DNA from: Trichobilharzia regenti
Lineage: Eukaryota > Platyhelminthes > Trematoda > Strigeidida > Schistosomatidae
Direction: 5' to 3'
DNA length: 64,000 nt
NCBI GenBank assembly: GCA_944472135.2
Contig: OX235262.1
Location: 165,105,509 to 165,169,508 of the forward strand
Made by a program: the position numbers and the translations under genes. The notes under the pieces were generated by a model. That model did not search any database. It was not told the DNA's origin and saw only the letters and a list, made by a program, of their open reading frames with translations. How positions within the stretch are numbered: the first letter of the stretch is position 1; each line of letters starts with the position of its first letter. Shown piece after piece: positions 1-10,779 of this stretch.

Positions 1-165
1 TCTACTAATATAAGTCTTACACAGTGAGCTGAAAGTGAAAACTAGAACTGCTGCAAGCAAAAAAAACCTAACTACAAGGCTTCCTGCTGATTGTCTTCAA
101 TCATCTAACCACGAAAATTGAGACTATAAGTAAGCACAATCTATCTAACACGATCTGCAGATATT
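1..165 (+). repeat. SINE-D fragment (diverged)
   Basis: The stretch around 75-115 (aaggcttcctgctgattg, then caatcatctaac) matches the body of the SINE-D repeats at 14800 and 20400. The tRNA-like head is not in the window or is lost. Only a weak, truncated match. Confidence 0.4.
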
Positions 166-444
166 GGGAGTTGTAGAATTTGTGGCATTATCTAAATTTT
201 CAAAATACTCAGATTACAAAGTACAAACTTCAAAGTTATAGGCTAAGAATCCCATAAAATTATATTCGACAGTTGACTTCCTTGGAATATACGCTTTCTT
301 TTTAAACTTATATTTGTGGAGATGACAACTGATATCCTGTGGATAGTAATTCATTTAGTCTAGTAAATCACATCACCTGACATTAGTAATTTTTGGACTG
401 CATTGCGTGGATAATCAGTTTTTTAAGTTATTAAAGGTGGGTTG

Positions 445-615
445 CTTAACATAGTAGCCATCGTCTGTCCGTCTGTTTTCGACATAGAACTTTGCACAGA
501 TGTTTGGCAGTTCAAGTCGCCACACTCCACTCCATGTAGCTCACAAAGCAAGAGAAGAAAGTAGAAGAAATGCATACTAGAGACAGTAAACTGAGGTGTG
601 AGACAAAGGAATACT
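445..615. repeat. Dispersed repeat X, copy 1
   Basis: About 160 bases beginning with a gtctgtccgtctg tract and containing catagaactttgcac and cagttcaagtcgccac are matched by 43785-43945 in the same orientation. No coding potential seen. The two copies lie next to different elements, so this is a dispersed family. Class unknown. Confidence 0.55.
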
Positions 616-639
616 TACAACGAAGAACAATATAGTTTG

Positions 640-1003
640 ATTAGAAATCATAAGTCACAAGGAGTGGATGCATCTGCTCCTGACATTGAGAACGATTTTG
701 AGCCATGTCACCAACTGTTTCTAACCACTGGTTTTTACCGTCCCGAGGACCCCAACCAGTCAGGAAGTCTATACCTTTCTTACGTGGCTTAAACTAACTG
801 TTTTGGGTTTTAGTGACTGGTGAATCCATGTTTTGGTTTCACTGCCGCTAGCTTTTTTCCAGCCTGACTCTATGTCAGCTAACATTGCCCGTCGAGGATG
901 GCAATGACTATACATACGTAACACATGTCCTAACCATCTCAGTTGATATAATTTCACAGCCTCGTCGATTGATTTCCCCTCCTTACTTAGTATTAGCCAT
1001 ATA
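640..1003 (-). mobile_element. Non-LTR retrotransposon family 2, C-terminal end of the RT protein (relic)
   Basis: Minus-strand translation gives the conserved C-terminal signature of a schistosome non-LTR RT polyprotein: LRWLGHVLRM, then PRRAMLADI and GWKKASG, and after a frameshift near 775 GWGPRDGKNQWLETVGDMA and QNRSQ before a stop at about 642. This region lies beyond the RT thumb. RT palm and endonuclease domains are absent, so the copy is 5'-truncated, as is usual for target-primed insertion. The fragment at 39019-39285 carries the YADD part of what appears to be the same family. Non-functional. Confidence 0.8.
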
Positions 1004-2598
1004 TTTATTTAAGAATACCCTATATTAACAAAACTGAAAACTTATTTGACGTTTTTCCGGTTTAAGTCTTCGGTGGTGAACATTTCCCCACCGGAATCAA
1101 CGACAACTTCAGCACTAGCTTCAGTAGTAAGTGGGAAGTATTTGCAGGCTGAGAAATATTTTAGTTTCCCTTATCTCGTTGGTATCGCATTGCAACTAAG
1201 AGAAGCTTTTTGTTCTATAATCTTTCGACCTTACATTTTATTATGCCATGTGAAGCTAATTCCACTTTGTAATGTTTCAAAATGCCCCATCATTGATTTA
1301 CTCAGTTATTTTTTTTCCAATTGCCTGAGAATTTATGTTCTCCTGAAGCAGGTTGTAGAATGGATCTACACCTGCACGTCTGTTGATTAAAGATTTGTTT
1401 AAATTAGCACGCTTCTAGGAACCTTTTTGATTTCTTTATGTTTATGAGTCATAAGATAACAATATCTTCCCAGTCTAAGATTCATTTGTAATTGTCTCCA
1501 TGCAGTGAGACCAGAGATGGAGCCATGACTTTTCCTACTGCCGGGTAGAGTTCATGATTCTATGGATAATACGAGGACAGAACTGGCAAGTGTAGAGTTG
1601 TTTAAAACACTCACAGTTGATCTGCTAATTATATGCACTTAAAATTCCTTTCTGAGGGATCTTTTGACTTTCAAAGCAAGTTCCTTAGTGATTTTATTTG
1701 TTCTGTTCACTGTAATTTCAAATAGTTGAAATGACTAGGTGATGACTTCTGAGAATTCAATGCTGTTTAAAGCAGTCCACTAGTTTGATTGCAGTAACTT
1801 TACTATTCTGTGTTCCCCTAAAAAGCATTTCTGATGAAGCTATGGGGAGCACCTTTTTCAGGGAATTTTCTTCAGATTTCTGTGTATTCTCTGTGTTTCT
1901 TCCTCTTACATTTAATGCCTTCACAAGAGATTCATGAAAGTTTAAAAGTGTCATACTTCTTGATGAAGTTACTTTTAAAGATATTACCGAGCCTGGTGAC
2001 AAAACGTACATATTTAAACATTAAAGTTTGGAGAACAAGAGAATATCATTGTCAACCTAAACTACAAATCTTCCTTATTGTCAGAAGCTTGCAATAACTC
2101 AAATGAGTTACCGGTGGAAGAACCACAAATATCCTTTGGTTTATTTAAGGTACACAAAGCAAATGACAGAAAACCAGCTTATGACAAAGTGAAAAAAACT
2201 TAATTAGGAGTGGTCTCTTACGAAATTAGGCATATACATATATATGCATGGACAGTTATATTACACATCCTAATTAGAGTACAAATGAATAAGTCTGGGT
2301 GTATACCACACCAACCGTGATTAATAAGCTGTCTCATCTTTTCAGCTGTCAGTCTGTATGATGCATCCTAAAACCATGGTTTAAAAGCTACTTGTGTCGC
2401 AGAACCAGTGCAAACAGGTTAAGGCTTGTAAATTAATTATCACTTTACTTTTCTGTAATTAGACGAAGTATAATTTACTCATAAATATCTTTATACAAAG
2501 AATGATGCTTAACTCAACCTTTATATTATAAATGTATTATGTGTTAAAAAGACGCAAGCACTTTAATGTTAACTTCAGAAATCGACTATAAACACTAA
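1004..2598. other. No gene recognised
   Basis: AT-rich sequence with scattered stops on both strands. Open frames at 1046-1390 and 1834-2097 show no recognisable domain and overlap other frames of equal quality. I see no repeat family member here. Confidence 0.5.
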
Positions 2599-2630
2599 CC
2601 TGCTAGAATTTAACTGGTGGATGGTGACTA

Positions 2631-2691
2631 GCAGTGGGATCCAGGATGCGCATTTTGTCCTATTTGAGACTCGTCATCTGGATGCATCTGC
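2631..2691 (-). ncRNA. Hammerhead ribozyme-like sequence (Sm-alpha type)
   Basis: On the minus strand the order is a stem I 5' strand ending in ccag, a core box atgacga (consensus CTGANGA, first base changed), gtct/ggac stem II around a short loop, then caaaatgcgcat and cctgg, which pairs with the ccag strand. The GAAA box reads AAAA (one change). Schistosome Sm-alpha repeats are known to encode type I hammerheads with this layout. The core changes make efficient self-cleavage doubtful. Confidence 0.65.
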
Positions 2692-2726
2692 ACTCCTCAG
2701 TGAGTGGTGAACATCATCACTCTAAA

Positions 2727-2792
2727 TGCAGGTGTGTCCAGCCGACGAGTCCGAAATAGGACGAAATGCGTGTTATCCTGGATCCCACTGCT
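2727..2792 (+). ncRNA. Hammerhead ribozyme (Sm-alpha type), best-conserved copy
   Basis: Stem I 5' strand gtgtgtccag; core box ccgacga at 2742-2748 (consensus CTGANGA with the second base T changed to C); stem II gtcc at 2749-2752 pairing with ggac at 2759-2762; an intact GAAA box at 2763-2766; and cctggat at 2778-2784 closing stem I downstream of the expected cleavage site. Stem III is irregular (tgcgtgttat). The single core change probably weakens activity. It faces the minus-strand hammerhead at 2631-2691 across a spacer of about 35 bases. Confidence 0.75.
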
Positions 2793-3079
2793 AGTCATCA
2801 TCCACCAATTAACTTCTAATTACATGCCAGGGCATTGTCGGAGCATCTGCACAAGACGCCGACATGTCAACCTGAGACTGAGCAATTCAGTCCAATCAAT
2901 CGACAGGAAAATCTAAGATTCAGTTAAGCTAGCCTGCTACCTTTATAGTCTCAAGGATAAAGATTACATATCGTAAATCACTGTTATATATGCACAAACC
3001 AAATTCACTTTTAACAGTTTGAAAAAATTTGCGCATTAGGTACCTGATATTGACTGCTATACAACTTTCTGTATCTTCC

Positions 3080-3372
3080 AATGAGTGAAAAACAAAACAG
3101 AACAGAAGGAAGAGCATGTCAACGATTTTCTGAACATGCACCAGAAAGTCAATATCTAAAGGGAAAAAATGCTTTAAACGGTGCCATCGCCAGGCATCTC
3201 CTTGATATGGGCCATGAGATGAAGGTAGCAAGGTCGTACAAAATTGTTGATAGGTAGAAGAGTTCAATTCTCCTCACGCTTGTCGAAGTAATCTCCATCA
3301 AGTGCCTGAAACACTATATGTACCTTCAGAAAGAAGGGGGTTTTCAGTCTTTTCTTCCCCGGTAACTGCATA
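3080..3372 (+). mobile_element. PLE-A fragment: GIY-YIG endonuclease C-terminal part
   Basis: Plus-strand frames read RRACQRFSEHAPE, then ALNGAIARHLLDMGHEM, YKIVDR, a stop, and ISIKCLKHYMYLQKE. This matches the better copy at 22563-23006 (LNSAITRHLLDMGHE, AISIKRLKPDLCVQKE). It is the distal half of the GIY-YIG domain with its HLLDMGH motif; the RT and the GIY half are missing. Stops and frameshifts show it is dead. It lies 180 bases from the hammerhead pair; PLEs are known to carry hammerheads in their terminal repeats, but here the hammerheads match Sm-alpha repeats instead. Confidence 0.8.
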
Positions 3373-3374
3373 AT

Positions 3375-4470
3375 TTCACCCTCTCTTTCAACTGATTACG
3401 TGTTGTCGCAAGTTTCCATTGTGTATGATCATTATTGTTCGGGATAAAGTGTTTATTATTATGCATATAGTACTAACTAAAAACTGACATTAATAAACAG
3501 ATGTATTGTACTATATTGAATATTCATGATAACAATTGTCTTGTAATTAGTTTTATGTATGTGTCAATCTGTTTGGTCTGAAATTTATATATTTTTGAAA
3601 TCAACAAGCAAGAATATAGTAGCTTGGTTTACACAAAAATGAACAAAGAAAATCGAAATGTTTTCAATTAATGATTAGTTTTAAACAAAACCACCAAGTC
3701 TACAACAAGTGAAAATACCTCTCTTAGTAAACATTGTACTCAATCTTCAAGTATAAAAATTAAAGATAATGAAAAGATAGTAACTTCTCGAAAATTAAAG
3801 TCTCGCCCTTTGCTTATACGATAGGTCGAGATATTTGTTGCTTGGATAATTTAAAATATGCTTCAAAAAGTTGGAACTCAAATTGCAAGCGCAAATCATC
3901 ATGCTACATACTGGTAGAGTGGTTAGCAGAAAATTTAGAACCTGTGAGAAACCTAACGGTGAAGCACTCCTTAAAAGATACTTTTAAATTCATCGTTTTG
4001 GTGTGGCAAGTAAATTATTTCGGATTGACTGTGGCTTCGTTAGACGTAGTTTCGGTGTTCACCGGTGTCTCCCGCACATGTATCCATGAACTAATACTGA
4101 GATGAAAATTAGATGAAAGATGGAGCAACAATAGGTTTTACGCTTGGTTTGCTACTTGGCGATTGCTTTATGGCTTCAATCCCCTTCAGTCACAACCAGC
4201 TACTTCAAAGTTTACAAGCTGTACATGGGTAAAATATTTGTTATCACTGATGGAAATATTGATCTAAACTGAATCCATAAATCATTAAAAACACTCATCA
4301 GTCAGTCGAATTTAAGAGGAAAGCAGCCAGTTATCTTTCCCAGATGTACATCTTTCAAGACAAATAGATGGACTTCTACAGAGAACAATCTGTCGTAAGC
4401 CAAGTGGAGTGAGCATCACACAGAATTTCAAAGTATTGCCTCAATAGGTAGAATAAAGAAAACTCATCAT
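3375..4470. other. No gene recognised
   Basis: AT-rich sequence. The frame at 3842-4105 has no recognisable domain. Material just upstream of 4475 could be the decayed RT part of the PLE that follows, but I cannot read it. Confidence 0.4.
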
Positions 4471-4474
4471 ATCT

Positions 4475-5068
4475 CTTGTGACGAGAATCAAACCCATATT
4501 CACTGAAGACGCATTCAGTAACAAATTAGCATCCTTCAGAAAAACTAATCAAAAATGGATACCCAACCTCCGTCATCGACAAAAGTCTGGACAGAAAGAC
4601 CAATCCTCCACCATACCTGGATGTGCCAAAAAAACAACTAATTGTGAATATGAAATTCAAATTCCCCGAAGCCGCCCATCAAGAGCAATTTGAAGAACAT
4701 TCTTTGCTGTATGCCTAAGTGTCACCTTCTCTACACATGCTCTTGTTTACCGAAACGTCAGAGACAAGATCCTCCTGGTGGCAACTTCAGTGTATATTTA
4801 CCAATTCACATTCTCCTGTGGAGCTAAGTACGTAGGTCTAACCAGCATGAAACTGTTTAGCATGGTTGTCAAAAGGAGAACGCAGAACGGTTAGCAGATC
4901 AATTCTGGAGACCATCATTACTTCCGGTTACACAACAGCAGCAGAAACTTCATCCAGAGCCATATATATATATATAGTACGATTAAGACGTCTATAGGAT
5001 TTTGCATTAGCAATCTATAAGGAAAAACCTGGACTTTATGTTCAGAAATGTTCAATCATGATCTCAGT
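4475..5068 (+). mobile_element. Penelope-like element relic: connector and GIY-YIG endonuclease
   Basis: The connector region (about 4478-4693) is followed, after frameshifts, by VYIYQFTFSCGAKYVGLTSM near 4790-4855, the CxxGxxYxG core of a PLE GIY-YIG nuclease, and finally AIYKEKPGLYVQKCS near 5010-5050, the conserved C-terminus of the family. The nuclease nicks target DNA to prime reverse transcription. Several stops and frameshifts interrupt it. The lineage is closest to PLE-C or PLE-A; I cannot decide. Confidence 0.75.
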
Positions 5069-5285
5069 GTCAGTTTTCGTTTTTCTAAATAGTTGTATAT
5101 TGAAATCCAGTTTAACTGGTAGTCTTCTAATTTCATAACCCATTTTCAATCTTTTTACTCCTGCTTCCTATCAGTCAGTTCCAAATGATTATTATTTGTT
5201 GGTCACACACACTTTTTAAAAATTAATATTACACACACACACACACACTTTGATTCATTTTGTTACTAACTGAAAGTTACCCCCT
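5069..5285 (+). repeat. PLE 3' flank with (AC)n tract
   Basis: Downstream of the endonuclease lies a pyrimidine-rich stretch, then an (ac)9 run at 5231-5248. A similar order (pyrimidine-rich, then CA run) occurs at 44700-45135, so the microsatellite probably belongs to a PLE 3' untranslated region. Confidence 0.45.
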
Positions 5286-6149
5286 CCCACCGCACCTCTG
5301 TTGTCAAAGTCCATGGTACGCATAAACCCTCGAAATAAGTGTACAGCTTTGAAAAGAGACCTCTTTACTGACCCGCGTGTTCGTAAATATTGTCACAAGT
5401 CCAGTTGTAGGTATAAGTACTTTACTGAGTAGTATATTTTATTTCACCGAAGAGATTTTTAGCCATCGATTTTAATGCTTACAGTCCTACTTTAGAATTT
5501 AAAGAAATACATTTTATTTCATGGATGTTAATCACCTGCTGTTAGATCACATAGGAGTGTTATATGGCCGTCAGACACTATCATTCAAATAGAGAGTTTA
5601 GCTAATTATTTGTGCTGAGAGACTCACTTTATTTGCAGTCTAGTAACCGAAGGCACTAGGCTGGAAAACTTAAACCTTATTTTAGGGCATTTCAGCCCGC
5701 CTACCTAGCTTGAAATAGGTTAGAAATTTTTTTGTTAACCCACTGCTAGTTTCAACGTAAAACAGAATAACTTTACCGTTTGAATTACCTTCATATTTTT
5801 CATAATATCAAGGAGAAAATAGTTTTTAGTGGGGATTTCTTTTTCACTTTTTAGGGTAGAATTTATTCACTAAGCTACTAATTTTATTTTCCCTACATAT
5901 TCATATGGATAGAATAGGAAGTTATTATGGGATTCCTCTGGCCTAATTGCCGGCGAAAAATTTCATCTGTTTTCACTTTGAAATTTACAGTGAGGGATGA
6001 AGTGAAATTCTCTTACTTAGTATAGGTCATGAACTATTGAAAAGTATTTAATAGGTTATTTAATGCTTATAAGGGAGTGAAATGGGAGTTTCAATAGCCC
6101 TAGGATAGAGATTACTGATTAATTTTCAGAACAGATACAAAGGACTCTT
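5286..6149. other. No gene recognised
   Basis: AT-rich sequence without a readable domain or family match. Confidence 0.4.
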
Positions 6150-6345
6150 GTGGTTTCATAGTGGGTAAAATTTATTTTGATTAAGTCTCACAGTGTTATG
6201 CAGTAATATTCACTGTATAATATTACTGTATTATTGTAATATTACTGTATAACACTGTCAGACTTTATCGAAATAAGCTTCACCCACAATGGAATTATAC
6301 TCTACCACAGTGCATAAGTTCTATTCTTATATCAACGACTCCTGT
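6150..6345. repeat. PLE-B 3' ends as a near-palindrome
   Basis: Left arm 6162-6222 (gtgggtaaaatttattttga, then cacagtgttatgcagtaat) is mirrored by 6240-6295. The right side continues into ctctaccacagtgcataag, the same 3' terminal sequence seen in minus orientation at 30750-30790. Two PLE-B 3' termini therefore point outward from a centre of about 20 bases. Confidence 0.65.
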
Positions 6346-6699
6346 GGTATATACCAACCTACTTTATCCCTGGAATAGACTTGGTTTCTGGCGATCGATC
6401 AGAAGATGTGTGCAATGCACAGGAGTTCACTTTGTCTTTTATGACTGTGAGATGTGACCGTTGAAAGTAGAATATTTGGACAGGTTGGCTGTCTTTGGAC
6501 GCAGGTGTTTACGTTCTATAATATGATTAGTAATATATAGATTAGGCATATAGTGCTAGGAAAGGAGAGAAAGTCAGTCTATTGGGTAAGATAGCCTTCA
6601 CACATGTTATTTATGTCAAACAACTACCTTTCTTGACTAGCAATGTTAGCTGAAATAGAATTACATGGGAGGAGAGTTAGAAGTGTATTTCCATCATAC

Positions 6700-7190
6700 A
6701 ATAAATTTATTTTATGAAATCTAATAGTGCAATGCAGTTTTATTTACTGATGACTATTTGAGCACAATTTATTGCTCTCAATCATATCAGGGTACTCACA
6801 AAACTTCTCAACTCTCTGTCTATATATATATATATATATATCTGTTATTTCTCATCTCTTCATTTGATTATTAGTAATATTTTTAACATCTCTGAAATTG
6901 GTCATGAGTCATTCCTACTGCATGTGTTGGGTGCAAATTCTGTGAACAAAGGTTCAGTAATCAGCCTCTGCTTCCATCTACCTGTATCACTTTTTATAGT
7001 TGTAACTCTTTCTCACTCTGTTGTGGGGTTATGTGTTAATAATATAGTGCAGGTGCTGATTTTTCATAAATTACTTGTCATTCTACATTTAGCTAAATTC
7101 TTATATTCTGATAATCCAACCAGCCCTGATCCACATAGAACAAACCAGTACTTGGGATCAATCCATGGCCTTAGATAAATGGTTTAATTT
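6700..7190 (-). mobile_element. PLE-B relic: endonuclease distal part and 3' region
   Basis: Minus-strand translation from 7178 gives LSEYKNLAKCRM, a gap, LTHNPTTEWER, DTGRWKQ and FAPNTCSRNDS, aligning with the better copy at 31038-31358 (LSEHKHLAKFRM, TTHNHTIEWDK, TIGRWRE, TPNICNRSDS). This is the distal half of a PLE GIY-YIG nuclease. The (TA)n run at 6824-6841 lies in its 3' region. Stops interrupt it. Confidence 0.7.
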
Positions 7191-7194
7191 AAGC

Positions 7195-8235
7195 ACTTAT
7201 GGAGTTGTTGACTGCCTGTTCGGGGTTCTCAAGATGTTAAACATCGATCGTTTGAGACCGTTGGTAATATGGCTCAAAACCATTGTCAGTAATTCAGTTG
7301 TACTCCTCCTTTGCAATCTCTAAGATCCATTAAGTCCTCATGTTTTTACATGATAGAATTCTTTCTCACACACATTTTGTTTTTTATTCTTCTTTCAAAT
7401 CTCTTTTTTCCCTGCATCATCCATCCTTTGTGGGTGGGGGATATATTCGTAATGAGTTTTAAGGGGAATGTGTATTAATTTAGCTATTTCCACATTCTAC
7501 AAAGCCCATTTGTTTATTGTTCCTCGACTGAACAATAAGAATCGTATTCTGTCTTAATGTATTCATTGGACGCTAGAGAAGAGGAATAAGGATGAGGAAT
7601 ATTGGAACTGATTCGGCTCTCTGAGCTAAGTCAAAACTAAATAAATCTCTGATAAGTATAGCCGCAAACAAATGAAACTACCGTCCGGTGATTAGATCAC
7701 CTCAATTCAGTTAGTACTTATTACTGATTGCTATAAATAGTCTACAACTATTCATCTCAATCAATCAAGTAGTATATAGTTTTATGCTAACTGGAAATCT
7801 CGTTGTAAATGAAACATACATACATAAATATATCATGGTTGCATGAAATAAAACAAAAATTAGGTTATTTCCATTAGTTAAATGATTCAAAAATCTGTAT
7901 GTGGGAAAGTTTCATTTTTACAGAATTACTGTTTCATCTGAAAGCGAATTATATGGACGAATGAAATCCCCTATTTTTTTGTAATGATTACTTTGTGAAC
8001 GTTTTGTCTTTCTTTTTTCGCGATATCTTCCAGTCCACGTAAATAACTAGTTCAGTGTTCACTTTTGTTTGTTCAATAATAAGAGTAATAATTTTCTTCT
8101 GAATCCACTACCAAAAAGTTGTTGTCGCCCAAATATTTCATATTTAAATAATATATGTTTTCTCTCATTTTTATGAGAAATGCTCGCATACAATATTTCT
8201 TATCTGCTTTAATCGCGTTCTTTTAATACATATAT
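7195..8235. other. No gene recognised
   Basis: AT-rich sequence, no domain or family match seen on either strand. Confidence 0.4.
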
Positions 8236-8397
8236 ATGGCGACCAAAACCTACGTGTTATCGTCTGAATGCAGGAAACCAGTCTATGCGTTCGACGTTAT
8301 AGCTAACCCGAACTTCTTTGATTTACCTGCATTGACAAAAAGCCTTGAAAACAACAAAATGACACTTACTTGGGATGAAATCCGCGGTATTGTTTAA
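8236..8397 (+). CDS. Orphan 53-codon ORF, probable remnant of an unknown mobile element
   Basis: An ATG at 8236 opens a 53-codon frame ending in TAA at 8397, beginning MATKTYVLSSECRKPVYAF. Third positions are less AT-rich than the surroundings and codon use looks gene-like. It leads straight into the relic repeat Z (8398-8915). I infer it is the N-terminal part of that element's protein, perhaps Gag-like, but no domain is recognisable. It could also be a true small exon. Confidence 0.35.
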   Translation: MATKTYVLSSECRKPVYAFDVIANPNFFDLPALTKSLENNKMTLTWDEIRGIV

Positions 8398-8915
8398 CAC
8401 AATAGCATATTAAGTAGTCAAAGCCAGCTCTATAATGCCGTCAGGCATCTATACAGCTAAGAGAACGTTCTAAGTACAAGTACTGTAGAACAGAATTAAA
8501 TAATTCAAAATCAAATCAAATATTCCCAACAAAGTGGGATAAGAAATTCTGTCAGCAAGAATCACTCATCAATAAATGCCAAAGATCAGCCCAAGGTCAG
8601 AGTGACCTTGATCCGATCATTCAAAATCTCTATCGTAAAACAACACTTTAATGATATCATCACACGACTACAAAGAGAAGCTTAAAAATTAGAGATTATT
8701 TAGGAGTGAAGACAAATAATAAGGATTAAGTCAACAGATGGTATGCAAATGTCAGAACTATGTTATACAGTCTAGGAGAAAAAGGAACTTTAACTGAAAA
8801 GTTGGTTGAAACCTCCAAAAAAGTGTAAATGTTGTGATTATCTCGATCAGGAAGAATTTTTCAAACAATTATTCCATCACAAATATGTATATGTTATATA
8901 ATTTGGCTGTCGTAT
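8398..8915 (+). repeat. Relic repeat Z, copy 1
   Basis: Shares blocks with 48370-49080: aatgccgtcaggcatctata (agtgccgtgaggcagctata in the other copy), gtcagagtgacctt / gtcagaatgacctt, acagtctaggagaaaaa / acagtctaggggaaaaa, and gttgaaacctccaaaaaagt / gttgaaacgtctaaaaaagt. Fragmentary plus-strand frames such as YSLGEKGTLTEKLVETSKKV suggest former coding DNA. Family unknown. Confidence 0.55.
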
Positions 8916-8967
8916 ATCTTATCATAAAGTCGATGCTATTTCTTCAACGAATCATTATTAAAAATGG

Positions 8968-10282
8968 AACTTATAATTATTGTTCCCTTAGGTTCCTAGT
9001 GGAACATAGGACTTCAACTGCACGTCTCCACTTGCTTCTGTCTTCCTTCTGCTGTACTTTTCACCTCCAATCATGTTAGTCCATACTCTTTCAACTCCTC
9101 TCTCTTCACACAATCTCCTCCATGTCACCCTTGCACTGACGTCCTACTCACCGCTTCCCTTCCGACGTGGTTCCACTCGAGCAATGGCCTGATGCGCGCG
9201 TGATGTCACCCAGCGGCCTCCTCAGCGAGTGAGTGTCAAATCCATCCATCTCCACTTTCTCCTGCATATTTGTTGGTTGGCGATTGGTTCTTGTTTTGTT
9301 TGTTCCCAGCCATAGTTTCTTGTTGGTGATTCTTTTCGGCCAGGCCATCTGATCTTCAGTATAGATACAGCGAAGACAGTTAGTTGTTGATGAAGGTCTG
9401 GTCTGCAACAGGCTGTTGTTTGAAATATTCTTTGTGACCCGCCCGCCAAGTTTTTGATCCGTATAGATGAAGTGACTTGACGTTTTTATTGAAGATCCAA
9501 ATTTTGTTGTTGATTTTGGCTGAGTGACGAAGATTTCCAGATTGGTTTCAGTCAGGTTGATGAGTGTATTTCTCGCCTTCACGATTCTCGCTCGACTTGA
9601 CATCCTCGTCTGTTCCGAATTCCTGTAGTTGAGACAATACGCCCTAGATAAGTGAATGAATGAAGTAACCTCTTTCAAATCCCTCGGGTTGATGGTGATT
9701 GGCGCTGGATTTTGCTGTTGTTGTTGTTGTTGGTTAGTTATTTTCATAACCTCCGTTATGTCTGTGTTCACATGAAGTCTCGTCTTTGCGGCTTCTTCGA
9801 CAAGTTTGTCGGTTTTCTCTTATAAGTCTTCGATTTTGTGTGACATCAAACATAAATCATCCGCGAAATCCAGATCTTCTAGGTTCTTCACATCGTTTCC
9901 CACAGTCTGACGCATAATCCCGTCAGTCCACCACAATTAGGAATATCATTGGTACTAAATAATAAGCACCCTTGTCTGACTCCTGTGTTTACTGTAAACT
10001 CCTCGCTGAGTTTTCCGTTGTGGATCACTTGACATGTGCCGTTGTCGTACAGCTGTTGAATAAGGTTGATGAATATTTGGGGTACGCCATAGTACTCGAG
10101 TAATTTCCAAATTACTTCACGGTCAATGCTGTCGAAGGCCTTCTCAAAGTCTATAAAGTTGAGGTAGAGGTTTGATTGCCATTCCATGCTTTGTTCGATG
10201 ATGATGTGCAGAGTTGCGATTTGTTCAGAACATGATTCGCCTTTCCTGAATCCAGCTTGTTCTGATCTGCCACGCCCCAACC
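8968..10282 (-). mobile_element. RTE-like non-LTR retrotransposon, 5'-truncated: RT palm to 3' end
   Basis: Read on the minus strand. From 10280 the RT begins at AGFRKGESC and includes FIDFEKAFDSIDREVIWKLL (motif A) and NTGVRQGCLL (motif B, start of 'RQG'). After a frameshift, LEDLDFADDLCLMSHKIEDL (motif C, catalytic FADD intact) lies near 9800-9880. The frame at 9148-9771 holds a poly-Q run, the thumb and tail with TDQKLGGRVTKNI, and KVEMDGFDTHSLRRPLGDI. The 3' end near 8970 has the family signature cctagtggaacatag. The endonuclease domain is absent and frames are broken, so it is dead. Its 5' break abuts a SINE-A fragment. Confidence 0.85.
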
Positions 10283-10352
10283 CTCCTTTTTTATCCGGGT
10301 TTGGTACCGGCTAGAAAACTAGCGAGCCAGTAATCTAGGCGAGGTTAAAAAC
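10268..10352 (-). repeat. SINE-A body fragment at the RTE break
   Basis: cgccccaaccctccttttttatccgggtt followed by the ctagaaaactagcgagccag segment corresponds to the body of SINE-A in minus orientation. A near-identical segment lies at 35450-35520, also beside a truncated RTE. Confidence 0.5.
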
Positions 10353-10779
10353 TGGAACTTTGAATAATAATTTTCTTCTCTAGGCGAATTTTCGGAATTC
10401 GGTTTTTTGTAATAATAACTGAGTACTTGCCATGCTTTTTATCCCCTAGTTCATAACTCGCTCTTCTGCTTAAGGATTAAGGATTTTAAAATGAGTAACG
10501 GAATTCCGGCTTTCTTCAAAGTTCTAGCTGGTAACTCGCATCACTGAGGTAGCTTCCCTTTCCACTTCTTCTCTTCAAATTATGGGATCGAAGTCATTCT
10601 ATTAAACCAGAACATTTCCTGATGGTTTCAGTACTAAGAAATCTATGAATCGGGAACACTTGTGAGTAATTTTATAGCCTTGTTTATTTCTTATATATGT
10701 AAGCGTCTCTCAAAAATGTCTGAAAGCCTTCGTTTAGTTTTATGATTACTGTTTTGTATATTTTTCACCTATAAACAAT

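Larger units (their letters stand above)
2598..2900. repeat. Sm-alpha-type hammerhead repeats, inverted pair
   Basis: Two copies face each other: a minus-strand copy ending near 2712 and a plus-strand copy starting near 2715. Arms pair from about 2617-2712 with 2718-2805 (gatggtgactagcagtggga on the left is mirrored on the right). Each arm holds a hammerhead sequence. The right copy continues to about 2890 with the downstream part of the family (gccgacatgtcaac), which also occurs near 18850 and 27780. The transcript of either strand would fold back on itself. Confidence 0.75.

Noticed and set aside
1046..1390. 114-codon open frame
   Set aside because: No domain, no repeat match, amino-acid make-up as expected from AT-rich random sequence.
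3080..3372. PLE-A fragment as the owner of the nearby hammerheads
   Set aside because: PLE terminal repeats can carry hammerheads, but the hammerheads here share flanking sequence with 18835-19335 and 27745-28070, which have no PLE-A next to them.
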